DNA of 64,000 nucleotides, from the NCBI GenBank assembly GCA_902595825.1, contig CACJRP010000001.1, positions 85,715-149,714 on the forward strand. Reading direction: 5' to 3'. Both the position numbers and the translations under genes were made by a program. The notes under the pieces are model-generated. The model saw nothing but the letters and a program-made list of their open reading frames with translations, was not told the DNA's origin and searched no databases. This DNA is from an uncultured Bacteroidota bacterium (GTDB taxonomy: Bacteria; Bacteroidota; Bacteroidia; Flavobacteriales; Flavobacteriaceae). This document shows, in pieces, positions 54,691 to 63,325 of this stretch; the first letter of the stretch is position 1, and each line of letters begins with the position of its first letter.

Positions 54691-57672
54691 TTAAAAGTTA
54701 ACAGTTAATCCAATAGAAAAAGTCTTACTCGCGAAGTAATCCTCTCTTCTATCTATACCAGGCGCAAGTAGAGCCGCTCCATCAGAGCCAGCTTCAACTC
54801 CTTCTTCACCACCACCAAGAGAATCGAAAAGCTCAGGTGAAGGATCTGTACCTGTATAATTGGTTATCACAAAAGGCCTAAGGGCATTTAAAGATACAGT
54901 AATATCTTTAACTCCACTACCCTCTTGGAAGAAAATTTGCTTAGAGAGCGTTAAGTTGTCAAGCAAGAAAAAGTCTGCTTTCTCAACATACAGTGAACTA
55001 TATTGAGCAACACCCAAACTTGGTTCTCTAAGAGAGGTATTCATTTGGTTGTAAGAAGTCTGAGATGGTACGTTAGGCTCATAAAAAGCTCTAAAAGTGT
55101 TAATCAAACTATGTCCAAAAGCGCCTCTAAAAAATGCATTTAATGTCCATCCATTTCCAAAATCAAGATAGTTTGACCATGACATTTCAAGGGTTGGATA
55201 TCCTGAACCAAGCACCTCTCCATCATAATTATCTTGAAGTACGTTTCCTGAATCAGTATTTAAAGTGCCGTCATTATTCACATCTTTGAATATAATTGAA
55301 CCGTCAGGATTTACACCATCGAATACAGGACCATATATTTGTCCAAGTTTGTCTCCAACTTTCACTCTTACCATTGTAACAGCGTTTTGCCCAGGAGAAC
55401 CTAAGAATCCGTATTGACCAAGTTCATTGCTAAATTCATCTAGCACAACTTTATTGTTATAGAATATTAGACCAGTTTCGTATGTTAAATTATCGTTTTT
55501 AATTACATCATACTCAGCTTTGAATTCCCATCCACTAGAAGTGATCTGACCAGCATTTTGAAATCTTCTGTCAACGCCATATACAGCAACATCTACCTGT
55601 TGATTTAATATAAAATCTTTAATTTTTCTGTTGTAAACGTCAAAATCTAGAGATAATCTTTCGGTTTCATATTCAATACCAAAATTAAATTCGTTTTTCT
55701 CTTCCCACTTTAGTTCAGGATTTGCACCTCTGGCAAGTACTGTAGAACCTCCAGCAGAACCACCTCCGTCATATACAAATGTTCTTGCCTGAGCAGTTAA
55801 ACCAGTAGCTCCTGGTAAAGCACCAGTTGTAGCTGTACTTGCTCTAACCTTAAGTTTTCTAACTCCTAAACCAAGGATTTCATTTAGGTCAGCACCGACT
55901 CCAAAACTAGGGAAAACTCCCCATCTGTTGTCCGCACCAAATCTAGAAGAACCCTCTCTTCTAAGTGAAGCATTAACAAAGTATTTATTATTTATAACAA
56001 GGTTTGCTCTACCAAACAAACCAATAATTTTGTCATCAGGAGAAGCAAAACTATTTGCACCAATATAACCTGAATTTAATAAATCCTGAGATGCACCAAT
56101 CGCATCAGACCAGTCAATTGAGTTGTCTGGGAAATCACCTAGTTCAAGAGAATTACCCGTTGTATTAAATTGGTTGTAGGAATAACCACCTGTAAGATTT
56201 AAGTTAGAGTTGCCCAGGTCTATATTGTATTTTCCATAGTATTCAAAAACTTTTGAAGAAAAGTTAAAACTTGCAAGGTTTGCAAGTCCTTTTCTAGTTG
56301 GACTCGTTGCATTTCCTTCAAACCACAACGTCGTCGGTCTATAACGTTGATCGTTTGAAGAGGTTCTTTGCTCAGCAACAACTGCTGTGAGTTCCAACTT
56401 ATCTGTTAAATTATATGTAGCTGCAACATTGTACACAAAGTCTGTTGAAATTCTCGTGTTTCTTGTCTGCTCTATTATAGAAACAGGGTTGTAACTTCTA
56501 AAAAGACCTAACTGCTCAAAATATCCTCCAAATTGCGTAGGACTAACCTGATATCTTGCATTAGGATCATTCGCAAAAATAGGAGCAGTTGGATTGTAAA
56601 ACTGAGCGAATTCAAATGCTCTTTCATCACCAAGCTCACGGTCGAATTTTGTGTAAGATAAGTTAAAGGTAAGGTCTAATTTATCATTAATAGCTTTTGT
56701 GTTTAGCGCAGCTCTAGTGTTCATTTGATCATATCCAGTTTTGTTTAGAATACCTTCGGTTCTTCTTAAGTTAGCAGACATTCTGTATGTACTTTTCTCT
56801 CCACCACCAGAAACTGAAAAGTTATGAATTACATTACTACCATTTCTCGTAATAGCATCCACCCAATCGGTTTGAGTTCCTAAATCGGTACCTCCATTTG
56901 CTACAAACTCAGTTGGAGATAAAACAGGTATTTCTTGTGCGATGGAAGTTTGAGCAAAACTTGTACTGTAACTTACCTGCATAGGTCCAGATCTACCTTT
57001 CTTAGAAGTAATAAGTATTACACCACTAGAACCTCGTGTTCCATAGATCGCAGCACCTGATCCATCTTTCAAAACGGTCATCGATTCAATATCGTTTGGA
57101 TCAATACTAGCAAGTGTTGCACCTGGTACCCCGTCTATAACAACTAGTGGTGACGTATTAGCACCAAGTGTTGAAAGACCTCTAATTCTAATTGTTGGGC
57201 TCTCATTAGGGTTACCACCTGGCTTATAAATAGAAAGTCCAGCAACTTTACCTTGTAGTAATTGAACTGGGTCGTTAATTGGTCCTTGGTTAAAATCTTC
57301 AGCATTCACATTTACAGTGGCTGAGGTAATTTCTCTCTGGCTTTGAGAACCATAACCCGTTACAATAACTTCTTCAAGCTCGCTATCAGAAATAAGATTA
57401 ATAGTAATATTATCTTGACCAGCGACAGAAACTTCTTGAGAAACAAATCCTACAAATGATACTACAAGAACATCATCCGCCCCCGCACTTATTGTAAAAT
57501 TTCCGTCAAAATCAGTCGTTGTTCCATTACTTGTTCCTTTTACAAGGACTGTTGCCCCTGGAAGAGGACCGTCCTCACTTGTGACAAGTCCAGAAACAGA
57601 CTGAGCATAAATTCCCACAGACACCAAAAAAGCGATGAAAGAGAGAATACTCTTCATTACATTATTTTTCAT
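54691..57672 (-). CDS. SusC/RagA-like TonB-dependent receptor (pair 2)
   Basis: A 993-aa outer-membrane transporter: signal peptide (SVGIYAQSVSG), carboxypeptidase-like domain (LVTSEDGPLPGATVLVKGTS), the SusC signature EEVIVTGYGSQSQREITSAT, plug with IRIRGLSTLGANTSPLVVID and ESMTVLKDGSGAAIYGTRGS, then a barrel ending FSIGLTVNF. This is the canonical SusC plug sequence, closer to well-studied SusCs than pair 1. First gene of the 28-kb leftward locus; the 247-bp upstream region is described separately. Confidence 0.96.
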   Translation of the reverse strand: MKNNVMKSILSFIAFLVSVGIYAQSVSGLVTSEDGPLPGATVLVKGTSNGTTTDFDGNFTISAGADDVLVVSFVGFVSQEVSVAGQDNITINLISDSELEEVIVTGYGSQSQREITSATVNVNAEDFNQGPINDPVQLLQGKVAGLSIYKPGGNPNESPTIRIRGLSTLGANTSPLVVIDGVPGATLASIDPNDIESMTVLKDGSGAAIYGTRGSSGVILITSKKGRSGPMQVSYSTSFAQTSIAQEIPVLSPTEFVANGGTDLGTQTDWVDAITRNGSNVIHNFSVSGGGEKSTYRMSANLRRTEGILNKTGYDQMNTRAALNTKAINDKLDLTFNLSYTKFDRELGDERAFEFAQFYNPTAPIFANDPNARYQVSPTQFGGYFEQLGLFRSYNPVSIIEQTRNTRISTDFVYNVAATYNLTDKLELTAVVAEQRTSSNDQRYRPTTLWFEGNATSPTRKGLANLASFNFSSKVFEYYGKYNIDLGNSNLNLTGGYSYNQFNTTGNSLELGDFPDNSIDWSDAIGASQDLLNSGYIGANSFASPDDKIIGLFGRANLVINNKYFVNASLRREGSSRFGADNRWGVFPSFGVGADLNEILGLGVRKLKVRASTATTGALPGATGLTAQARTFVYDGGGSAGGSTVLARGANPELKWEEKNEFNFGIEYETERLSLDFDVYNRKIKDFILNQQVDVAVYGVDRRFQNAGQITSSGWEFKAEYDVIKNDNLTYETGLIFYNNKVVLDEFSNELGQYGFLGSPGQNAVTMVRVKVGDKLGQIYGPVFDGVNPDGSIIFKDVNNDGTLNTDSGNVLQDNYDGEVLGSGYPTLEMSWSNYLDFGNGWTLNAFFRGAFGHSLINTFRAFYEPNVPSQTSYNQMNTSLREPSLGVAQYSSLYVEKADFFLLDNLTLSKQIFFQEGSGVKDITVSLNALRPFVITNYTGTDPSPELFDSLGGGEEGVEAGSDGAALLAPGIDRREDYFASKTFSIGLTVNF

Positions 57673-57919
57673 ATAATTTCGATTTGATTAATTTATTAAT
57701 TTTTAATAATTGTTTTTTCAAACTCTAATATTGATTAAAATTAAAGATTTAATTCAAATTAACAATTAATTAACAGCTATTTTTTTACGTTTTGTTTAAT
57801 CTTTTGTGTTCAAAAGTTAGAAAATGTTAAAAATTTATGCTTTTTTTTATTATAATGTAAAAAATACACTTATATCAAAAGATTTCCTTATGATTAATTT
57901 GTAAATTTATAAATGTCTA
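57673..57919. promoter_or_regulatory. Upstream region of SusC2 with an inverted repeat
   Basis: A 247-bp gene-free stretch of very AT-rich DNA. It holds an inverted repeat CTTTTG-TGTT-CAAAAG at 57801-57816 and, on the minus strand, TTAATTTG near 57741-57734, a 7/8 match to the -7 consensus about 60 bp before the SusC2 ATG. Both are weak; I see no ORF. Confidence 0.3.
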
Positions 57920-58450
57920 TTACTGTATATGTTGACTTAAAAATCCATTTACATCAAAAAAGTCCCTAAATTCATAAATCTTGCCCGCCTCGTTAAACCA
58001 TACCAATGCCATCCATTTATGGCTTACTTCCTTACCAGTTTTAGTGTGCTTGTGATACCAATCACCGTAAACTCTAATACCTGTATTGGGATCCGAATTT
58101 GGTTTATCTGTAGAATAAACACTCCCTCCATAAAATGTTGTATTTTTTAATGTATGATCGTCATAAATTTCCATATATGAACTTATTGCGTTAGCAAGAT
58201 CTTCTTTCGAATCAAACTCATCACTTGTTTTTTTATCTGGTCCAGACCATTTTAAAGAATCAGCAAAGTTGTTCATAAACATTACTTTATCTTCATTTAC
58301 AAATGCATCCATTGCCGAATTGAAAATAGAAACATTTTTGTTGAATATTTCCTTATTTAATGAATCATCAACCTTGACTATTTTACTTTCATTACAACTT
58401 GTTGTAGATATTATAAAAAGGGCAACACCAACGACTAGTAGTTTTTTCAT
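57920..58450 (-). CDS. NTF2/SnoaL-like lipoprotein
   Basis: A 176-aa lipoprotein (signal ending STTSC). The mature part resembles the SnoaL/NTF2 cone fold: NSAMDAFVNEDKVMFMNNFA, LKWSGPD, DLANAISSYMEIYDDHTL and HKWMALVWFNEAGKIYEFRD. The family contains isomerases, hydratases and ligand-binding proteins, so function cannot be assigned. Two other proteins of this fold are encoded within 6 kb. Confidence 0.75.
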   Translation of the reverse strand: MKKLLVVGVALFIISTTSCNESKIVKVDDSLNKEIFNKNVSIFNSAMDAFVNEDKVMFMNNFADSLKWSGPDKKTSDEFDSKEDLANAISSYMEIYDDHTLKNTTFYGGSVYSTDKPNSDPNTGIRVYGDWYHKHTKTGKEVSHKWMALVWFNEAGKIYEFRDFFDVNGFLSQHIQ

Positions 58451-58584
58451 TTTAATTTATTTATAATTAATATAATTCAATATACAAAGAAGTATTTCAA
58501 CTTAGTTAAATTATCTAAAAACAAAAAAATCCCCTAGTTTCGAATTTTTCAATAATGATGGCTATTTATTTTAAAAATTTTAAC

Positions 58585-58719
58585 TCAATCATTTATACTA
58601 ACACTAAATCCAAGTGAGAAATATATAAATCCCATAAAATAATCATTATCAACAAAAATTGTGTAGAACCCGAATATTACAAATAATACTGAGAGAATAA
58701 TTGCTGTTTTGATAACCAT
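58585..58719 (-). CDS. Small hydrophobic protein, 44 aa
   Basis: ATG at 58719 opens a 44-codon frame reading MVIKTAIILSVLFVIFGFY, then a short DND turn and FMGFIYFSLGFSVSIND. One strong and one weaker membrane segment are predicted. It fills most of the gap between the NTF2-like lipoprotein and the 268-aa secreted protein. Codon use looks like that of the neighbours, but the length makes it tentative. Confidence 0.4.
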   Translation of the reverse strand: MVIKTAIILSVLFVIFGFYTIFVDNDYFMGFIYFSLGFSVSIND

Positions 58720-58748
58720 TTAGCATAATTCTCCATGTTCATTTTAGG

Positions 58749-59555
58749 CTACTCTATAATTTCACCATTAGCATTGACCCTTATAATATTTTCCCAAATT
58801 ATTTGTTCATACCACCCGTCTGGGAAAGATTGAGATATGGGTTCTAGATTTAATTTAGATATGCCTGGTATAGCAGAATTAATTGATTGGAAAATATCTT
58901 CCATACTTTCGTACCCGTCAACAGTCATTACATTCCAATTATGCTTTTTTCCTCGAGGATTAATTCTTCTAGCTACGCCCCAACTTTTTTGGGTTGTGCT
59001 TTTAGACTTTAAAAGTTTCTTAAAAAAAGGAAGCCAAATAACCCTTTGCTGTGTACTGAAATTTTTTGGGTTGTCTGACATGGCCAAGTTATGAACAGAG
59101 TATTTTATTTTTACACCTTCTGGGGCCGACAAAAACTCATCAAAATAAAGATTACTGTTTCCTACAACGTATGATCCCCACTTTTCTCTTCCTATTTCAC
59201 TTAATTTAGGGGTATATAATTCTTTAGATGTTTGATTAAAAAATTTACCTATCGAATTGTATGCTTTTTTTCTTGAATTTAAGTCACCAAATGAAATCCA
59301 AGTAATATAGCTAATTTTACTCTCTTCTTTACCAACCCTCTTACTCATTCCCCAACCTCTAATTAATCCTTCTTTAGCGGCTTTTGACATTACTTTCGCA
59401 AACCACTCTTTCTCTGATGCCTCGTATATATTAGTTTCATTATACGGAACAGAGAAATGCCACATATCAACATACTGAGAGAAACTAAATGAGGGAAAAA
59501 TTAAAATTAAATAAAGTAATTTTCTCAAGAATATTGCTTTTATAAATTTATACAA
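58749..59555 (-). CDS. Unrecognised secreted protein, 268 aa
   Basis: An exported protein with a signal peptide (LLYLILIFPSFSFSQ); the mature part starts near YVDMWHFSVP. There is no ATG before it: TTG 59555 or TTG 59528 must serve, and the second gives a more usual signal peptide. The sequence shows two similar-looking halves, each with a WGxxxR motif (RGWGMSKRV, SWGVARRIN) and a following aromatic strand, which may reflect a duplicated alpha/beta-barrel-like domain. I do not recognise a family. It is followed by nothing obvious on its strand for about 30 bp. Confidence 0.65.
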   Translation of the reverse strand: MYKFIKAIFLRKLLYLILIFPSFSFSQYVDMWHFSVPYNETNIYEASEKEWFAKVMSKAAKEGLIRGWGMSKRVGKEESKISYITWISFGDLNSRKKAYNSIGKFFNQTSKELYTPKLSEIGREKWGSYVVGNSNLYFDEFLSAPEGVKIKYSVHNLAMSDNPKNFSTQQRVIWLPFFKKLLKSKSTTQKSWGVARRINPRGKKHNWNVMTVDGYESMEDIFQSINSAIPGISKLNLEPISQSFPDGWYEQIIWENIIRVNANGEIIE

Positions 59556-59562
59556 ATTAAGA

Positions 59563-59844
59563 TTAAACTTTATTTAATTCAAAAATCTCATAACTTACCA
59601 TAACATCATCAAAAATTGGTTTTGATATTGGATTTGAGCCATCCAAAAATGAATTTAAAGCACCTTCATCGTGTACAGAAATCTTGAACATAACTGAACT
59701 CTTGTCTGGTGACGCTGTACCTAAGGTTTTAGTTAAATCTGCAATTTTTCTTCTTTCGTTCATTCCCTCTTCAGACTGCATAAAGCCCATAAACTTCTCA
59801 AACTTACCTTCTTTTAGCTTTGCAACAACAAGTATATCTTTCAT
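59563..59844 (-). CDS. Unrecognised small cytoplasmic protein, 93 aa
   Basis: No signal peptide or membrane segment. The arrangement KDILVVAKLKEGKFEKFMGFM, then SSVMFKISVHDEGALNSFLD and VMVSYEIFEL resembles a ferredoxin-like dimeric alpha/beta-barrel monooxygenase-type protein in size and strand order. Family not recognised with confidence. It lies 7 bp upstream of the 268-aa secreted protein gene on the same strand, so the two are probably co-transcribed. Confidence 0.65.
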   Translation of the reverse strand: MKDILVVAKLKEGKFEKFMGFMQSEEGMNERRKIADLTKTLGTASPDKSSVMFKISVHDEGALNSFLDGSNPISKPIFDDVMVSYEIFELNKV

Positions 59845-60027
59845 TTAAACTGATTTAATGGTTATAATACCTAATGTACAAATTATTTATGAACTTAAAG
59901 AGGATTGTATGCCGATGATTTAGTTTAATTTATAATTTTATATTTATAGTTAAATCTAATTTTTAAATCAAATTGATTTGTCTAAAATTCATTAACATTT
60001 ACAATCAGTGTCTGTGTCTCTGCAATA

Positions 60028-60041
60028 TTGATAAATATCAA
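60028..60041. promoter_or_regulatory. Short palindrome TTGATA-AA-TATCAA
   Basis: Perfect 6-bp inverted repeat around AA in the divergent region. The size suits a dimeric regulator; nothing in the window identifies the protein. Confidence 0.3.
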
Positions 60042-60070
60042 CACCCTTATTTTTTATAAATTAAGTATCA

Positions 60071-60099
60071 AATTCATATCTTGGAAAAGAGTATGAATT
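60071..60099. promoter_or_regulatory. Long imperfect hairpin upstream of the DsrE-like gene
   Basis: AATTCATATCTT (60071-60082) pairs with AAGA-G-TATGAATT (60087-60099) across a GGAA loop: 12 base pairs with one bulged G. No T tract follows, so it is more likely an operator or a leader structure than a terminator. It lies 46 bp before the ATG at 60145. Confidence 0.45.
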
Positions 60100-60144
60100 A
60101 TTAAATTCAAATACAATTTAATGAGCTTTCATTATATTTAGAAT

Positions 60145-60612
60145 ATGAAAAAACTTTATTTTATTTTAATATTATTTACAACGCTTAATTCTATGGCACA
60201 AAACAAAAAAAACTACTTTATACATTTTACATCAGACCCAATGGTTAATCCAAGTGCTGCAATAATGTCAATAAATGCAGCAAGTGAAGCCCTTAAGCAA
60301 GGGCATAAAGTCACATATTTCGCCGCAGGAGATGGTGTACGAATTTTATTGAAAGACGTAATAAAGAATCTTCACACTGTAACTGCACACGGTGGAGGAT
60401 TTGGTAAAATAAGTCAAATGGCAGAGAATCTGTTTTTAGATTTTTCTAATTTAGGAGGTATTATTCACGTTTCGGAGGGTTCTTTTGCTACTTATGGGGT
60501 AAATCAAGATAATCATAAAGAACATTTGATTGAGGTATCTAAAATATTCTGGAGCTATCCCAAACAATTAATTCAAGAAAGTTCTAAAGCAGACATCGTT
60601 TTTTCTTACTAA
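60145..60612 (+). CDS. Secreted DsrE/F-like protein without cysteine
   Basis: A 155-aa exported protein (signal ending NSMAQ). The mature part has the DsrE/F arrangement: YFIHFTSDPMVNPSAAIMSI, ASEALKQGHKVTYFAAGDGV and GGIIHVSEGSFATYGV. In active DsrE proteins a Cys stands in the strand before the last helix (C-x-x-S-x4-G); here Ser replaces it, and the whole protein has no Cys. A sulfur-carrier role is therefore unlikely. It is the only plus-strand gene in this part of the window. Confidence 0.7.
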   Translation: MKKLYFILILFTTLNSMAQNKKNYFIHFTSDPMVNPSAAIMSINAASEALKQGHKVTYFAAGDGVRILLKDVIKNLHTVTAHGGGFGKISQMAENLFLDFSNLGGIIHVSEGSFATYGVNQDNHKEHLIEVSKIFWSYPKQLIQESSKADIVFSY

Positions 60613-60663
60613 TTGACTCAAAACCTTTTTTATGCCCCAAGTATACAAATAACTATAATTATC

Positions 60664-60700
60664 TGTCACTTGGAGAATATCTTCTCTGAGGATTGGTTGG
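60664..60700. repeat. Intergenic repeat, copy 1
   Basis: TGTCACTTGGAGAATATC then TTCTCTGAGGATTGG. One of four related 35-50-bp elements. The core GGAGA-ATA-TCTTC is a near-palindrome. It lies between the DsrE-like gene and the end of the following minus-strand NTF2-like gene. Confidence 0.7.
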
Positions 60701-61231
60701 TTATTTTATTAAAGGCAAATCTATTTGTTTGTCTAGATTAATTTCTCTGTATACTATTTTCCAAATACTATTAATTTTTTCTAATTTGAAAACATAACTT
60801 ATCGGGGTTACAATTTCTGTTTTTTCTTTTTTATTTGTTGTCATTAATGTCATATATTTTTTGATGTGAGCATAATTACTATCCATTGAGATGAAAAGTG
60901 TATTTGCCATCATATGTCTTCTTTGCATTTGGTGTTTTTCAAAATATTCCATCCTTTTTTTATAATCATTAACTTGATTAACTGATTTAATCAAGTATTT
61001 ATCCTTTTCATTTCTTGCATTTATTGTAACTCCAATTGCATCGTCTGAAAAAAGTGAAAGAAAGGATTCTAGGTCATTTGAATCCCAATAAAATCCGTAA
61101 GCATCAATAACATCATTAATAGCAATTCTATCCTTTGAATTAAAATCAGTATTACCTGGTGTATTTATTTCTTGACCAAAGAATAAAAGTGAATTAAATA
61201 AAGAAACTATTAAAAGTGGATAGATTTTCAT
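60701..61231 (-). CDS. Secreted NTF2/SnoaL-like protein
   Basis: A 176-aa exported protein (signal peptide MKIYPLLIVSLFNSLLFFG-Q). The mature region fits a SnoaL-type fold: AINDVIDAYGFYWDSNDLES, FLSLFSDDAIGVTIN, QRRHMMANTLFISMDSN and SYVFKLEKINSIWKIVYREI. This pattern is typical of SnoaL_4 domains, some of which are dehydratases or ring-cleaving accessory enzymes; no catalytic assignment is possible. A repeat copy lies on each side. Confidence 0.78.
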   Translation of the reverse strand: MKIYPLLIVSLFNSLLFFGQEINTPGNTDFNSKDRIAINDVIDAYGFYWDSNDLESFLSLFSDDAIGVTINARNEKDKYLIKSVNQVNDYKKRMEYFEKHQMQRRHMMANTLFISMDSNYAHIKKYMTLMTTNKKEKTEIVTPISYVFKLEKINSIWKIVYREINLDKQIDLPLIK

Positions 61232-61271
61232 AAAATTGATTTTTGGATTAAACCCAATTTAAAAAATATCT

Positions 61272-61310
61272 TTCACTTGGAGAATATCTCCTTTGTGGAA
61301 TGGAGCTGTT
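61272..61310. repeat. Intergenic repeat, copy 2
   Basis: TTCACTTGGAGAATATCTCC followed by TTTGTGGAATGGAGCTGTTT. The core GGAGA-ATA-TCTCC is a perfect 5-bp dyad. It ends about 40 bp upstream of the minus-strand NTF2-like gene start. Confidence 0.75.
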
Positions 61311-61361
61311 TTAAATAAAGTAGTGGGTTTGGGAAAAGTAATTTTAATTGGCCATATTTAT

Positions 61362-62840
61362 CTAATTCAAATCAGAAGCTTCTTTTCCATAAAAATTATA
61401 AATGTTTTGATGTCTCTTAAAACCGATAATGCTATTTTCCTCATCTCGCAGTATGTACAAATACTCACCCAAGTCATTATTTTTAATTATTCTTCTAAAC
61501 ACGTCCTTTTCTATAGGTTTAAACCTAGTTATATTTGCAGAATTAGTTGGGAGTGAAATAAGCGCAATATTTTCTCCCCAGGAAGAGAGATAATTCTCCG
61601 TATTCCAAGGTAAAGACTTGTAGTAACCGCTAATTTCGTCAAATAAATTTGATTTTTTGTTATTTTTTTGTCTTAGCTGATCCATTAGGTTTTTAATTCC
61701 CTTTGTATATTTTGAAGGAGTGACTCCTCTTGCATTGATAAGAACTATAAATGCTTTTTTTCCTTCAGGATCAATTGTTAATTGTGTTTTATATCCTGGA
61801 CAAGAGCCTCCGTGACCTACCAAGACTTCAGTCCTGTCGTGTATACCATTTTCAGTTTCATAAATATTAAAACCTAGACCTCTTTTAACATTTATTAAAG
61901 TATCTGAAAAATGTATTTGATGCATTTGGGTTAGAAGATTTTCAGGCAAAATATTTAAATCACTTTCGCCTGACAATAAATTTAGTTGCCAAATAGCAAA
62001 TTTTGCTAAATCACCTGTGTTTGATGAAAACCCGGCTGCTGGATCTATTCCGAATGCATTAAAATAAGGAACCATTTCCCTTTTATTTTTTCTGTTTTTA
62101 GCTCCAAATCCAATTATTAGTTCATCGCCGTACTGTTTACTATCCATAAATGTTTTTGTGCTGTTCATATCGAGAGGATTTAAAATTTTGTCTGAAATAT
62201 ATTGATTGTATGGAATTCCAGATACCTCCTCAATTAAGTATCCTAAAAGCGTAAGACCCAAATTACTATACTGAAAATATCTATTCGCTGGATATAGAGT
62301 TTTTTGTTCAGAAAGTCCATTTATAACCTCTTCTTTTGTTGGAAAACTTAAATCAATATTTGACCAATATGGTTGATTTGACTCTCTTGGTAACCCTGAC
62401 GAGTGGGTTAAAATGTTTCTAATTGTTATTGGAGAACTGTCAGGAAATGTTTGTACCAAATCAAAAAAAGGAAGATGTTTTTTTAAAGGGTCATTTAAAT
62501 TTATCTTTCCTTCACTTACTAGTTGCATAATTCCAATCGAAGTAAATAATTTTGATATTGAACAGATACTAAATAGAGAATTAATGGAAATCTTATCCTT
62601 ATTTTTGTCGTTTCCGATTGCCTTACTCCAGTCAATTTTATCTTTATTTATTATGGCTACTGAAAAACCAGGTATGTCATTATAATCTATCTCAGATTTT
62701 AACCAAATCTCAACCATTTTGTAGACATCCGAATAATTTTTAGAATCTAAATTTTCAACTTTACTTTTCCTAGAATCAACGCTTGAATTATTACAACATA
62801 TCAAAAGGGTAGAAAGAATTACAAGAAAATACTTTTTCAT
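61362..62840 (-). CDS. Serine hydrolase, class C beta-lactamase family, lipoprotein
   Basis: A 492-aa lipoprotein (signal ending LLICC). The beta-lactamase/DD-peptidase core shows S94-I-S-K97 (SxxK nucleophile), the Y-x-N motif as YSNLGL and the third motif as HGG (VLVGHGGSCPGYKT). HSSGLPRESNQPYW is typical of the class C/esterase EstB group. A C-terminal lipocalin-like domain (about 385-492) follows. Substrates in this family range from peptides to esters; nothing nearby defines it. A repeat copy lies about 40 bp upstream of its start. Confidence 0.88.
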   Translation of the reverse strand: MKKYFLVILSTLLICCNNSSVDSRKSKVENLDSKNYSDVYKMVEIWLKSEIDYNDIPGFSVAIINKDKIDWSKAIGNDKNKDKISINSLFSICSISKLFTSIGIMQLVSEGKINLNDPLKKHLPFFDLVQTFPDSSPITIRNILTHSSGLPRESNQPYWSNIDLSFPTKEEVINGLSEQKTLYPANRYFQYSNLGLTLLGYLIEEVSGIPYNQYISDKILNPLDMNSTKTFMDSKQYGDELIIGFGAKNRKNKREMVPYFNAFGIDPAAGFSSNTGDLAKFAIWQLNLLSGESDLNILPENLLTQMHQIHFSDTLINVKRGLGFNIYETENGIHDRTEVLVGHGGSCPGYKTQLTIDPEGKKAFIVLINARGVTPSKYTKGIKNLMDQLRQKNNKKSNLFDEISGYYKSLPWNTENYLSSWGENIALISLPTNSANITRFKPIEKDVFRRIIKNNDLGEYLYILRDEENSIIGFKRHQNIYNFYGKEASDLN

Positions 62841-62878
62841 TTAATTGAACTTTTATCAAACTAATTTAAAAAATATAT

Positions 62879-62930
62879 GTCACTTGGAGAACATCTCCTC
62901 AGTGGAATGGGGGTTGTTTTTAAAGTAACT
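62879..62930. repeat. Intergenic repeat, copy 3
   Basis: GTCACTTGGAGAACATCTCC followed by TCAGTGGAATGGGGGTTGTT. The core GGAGA-ACA-TCTCC keeps perfect arms, while the centre differs from copy 2. It lies 38 bp upstream of the serine hydrolase ATG. Confidence 0.75.
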
Positions 62931-62942
62931 AAACTTCTTAAT

Positions 62943-63305
62943 TCATCTTACTGCATATTTTAGAATTTTATTCAAAGAAATATATTCTAAGGTCTTTTCG
63001 TGTGTTGCTTCCAAAATCAACTTAGGAGCTTTTCCAGCTTTTTCTGCCTCAATCCATCTGTTAACGCACAAGCACCATTTATCACCTTCTTTTAAACCAT
63101 AAAACTGATAAAAAGAAACAGGAGTAATCAAATCATTTCCTTTTGATTTTGAAAACTCTAAAAATTCTTTGGTCATTACTGCACAAACTGTGTGTGTACC
63201 TGTATCATTGAAACTAGTTCTACATAATCCATCCCTAAAATACCCTGTCATAGGTTTTAAACAACAAATTTGTAAACGTTCACCTAATACATTTTTATCT
63301 ACCAT
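62943..63305 (-). CDS. DUF2237-family protein
   Basis: A 120-aa cytoplasmic protein. DUF2237 features: NVLGERLQICCLKPMTGYFR, DGLCRTSFNDTGTHTVCAVM, TKEFLEFSKSKGNDL and EGDKWCLCVNRWIEAEKAGK with several conserved Cys that could bind metal or a disulfide. Function of the family is unknown. It lies between repeat copies 3 and 4. Confidence 0.88.
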   Translation of the reverse strand: MVDKNVLGERLQICCLKPMTGYFRDGLCRTSFNDTGTHTVCAVMTKEFLEFSKSKGNDLITPVSFYQFYGLKEGDKWCLCVNRWIEAEKAGKAPKLILEATHEKTLEYISLNKILKYAVR

Positions 63306-63325
63306 AAATTAAAATTAAATAATCC

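Larger units (their letters stand above)
59845..60144. other. 300-bp divergent intergenic region with two dyad sites
   Basis: No ORF is seen. The region separates the minus-strand 93-aa gene from the plus-strand DsrE-like gene and holds two inverted repeats listed separately. A TATATTTA box (60133-60140), a 7/8 match to the -7 consensus, lies 4 bp before the DsrE-like ATG. Confidence 0.5.

Noticed and set aside
29225..57672. Classical polysaccharide utilisation locus
   Set aside because: Two SusC/SusD pairs are present, but no glycoside hydrolase, polysaccharide lyase, FGly sulfatase or hybrid two-component or anti-sigma regulator is encoded, so a glycan-degrading role is not supported.
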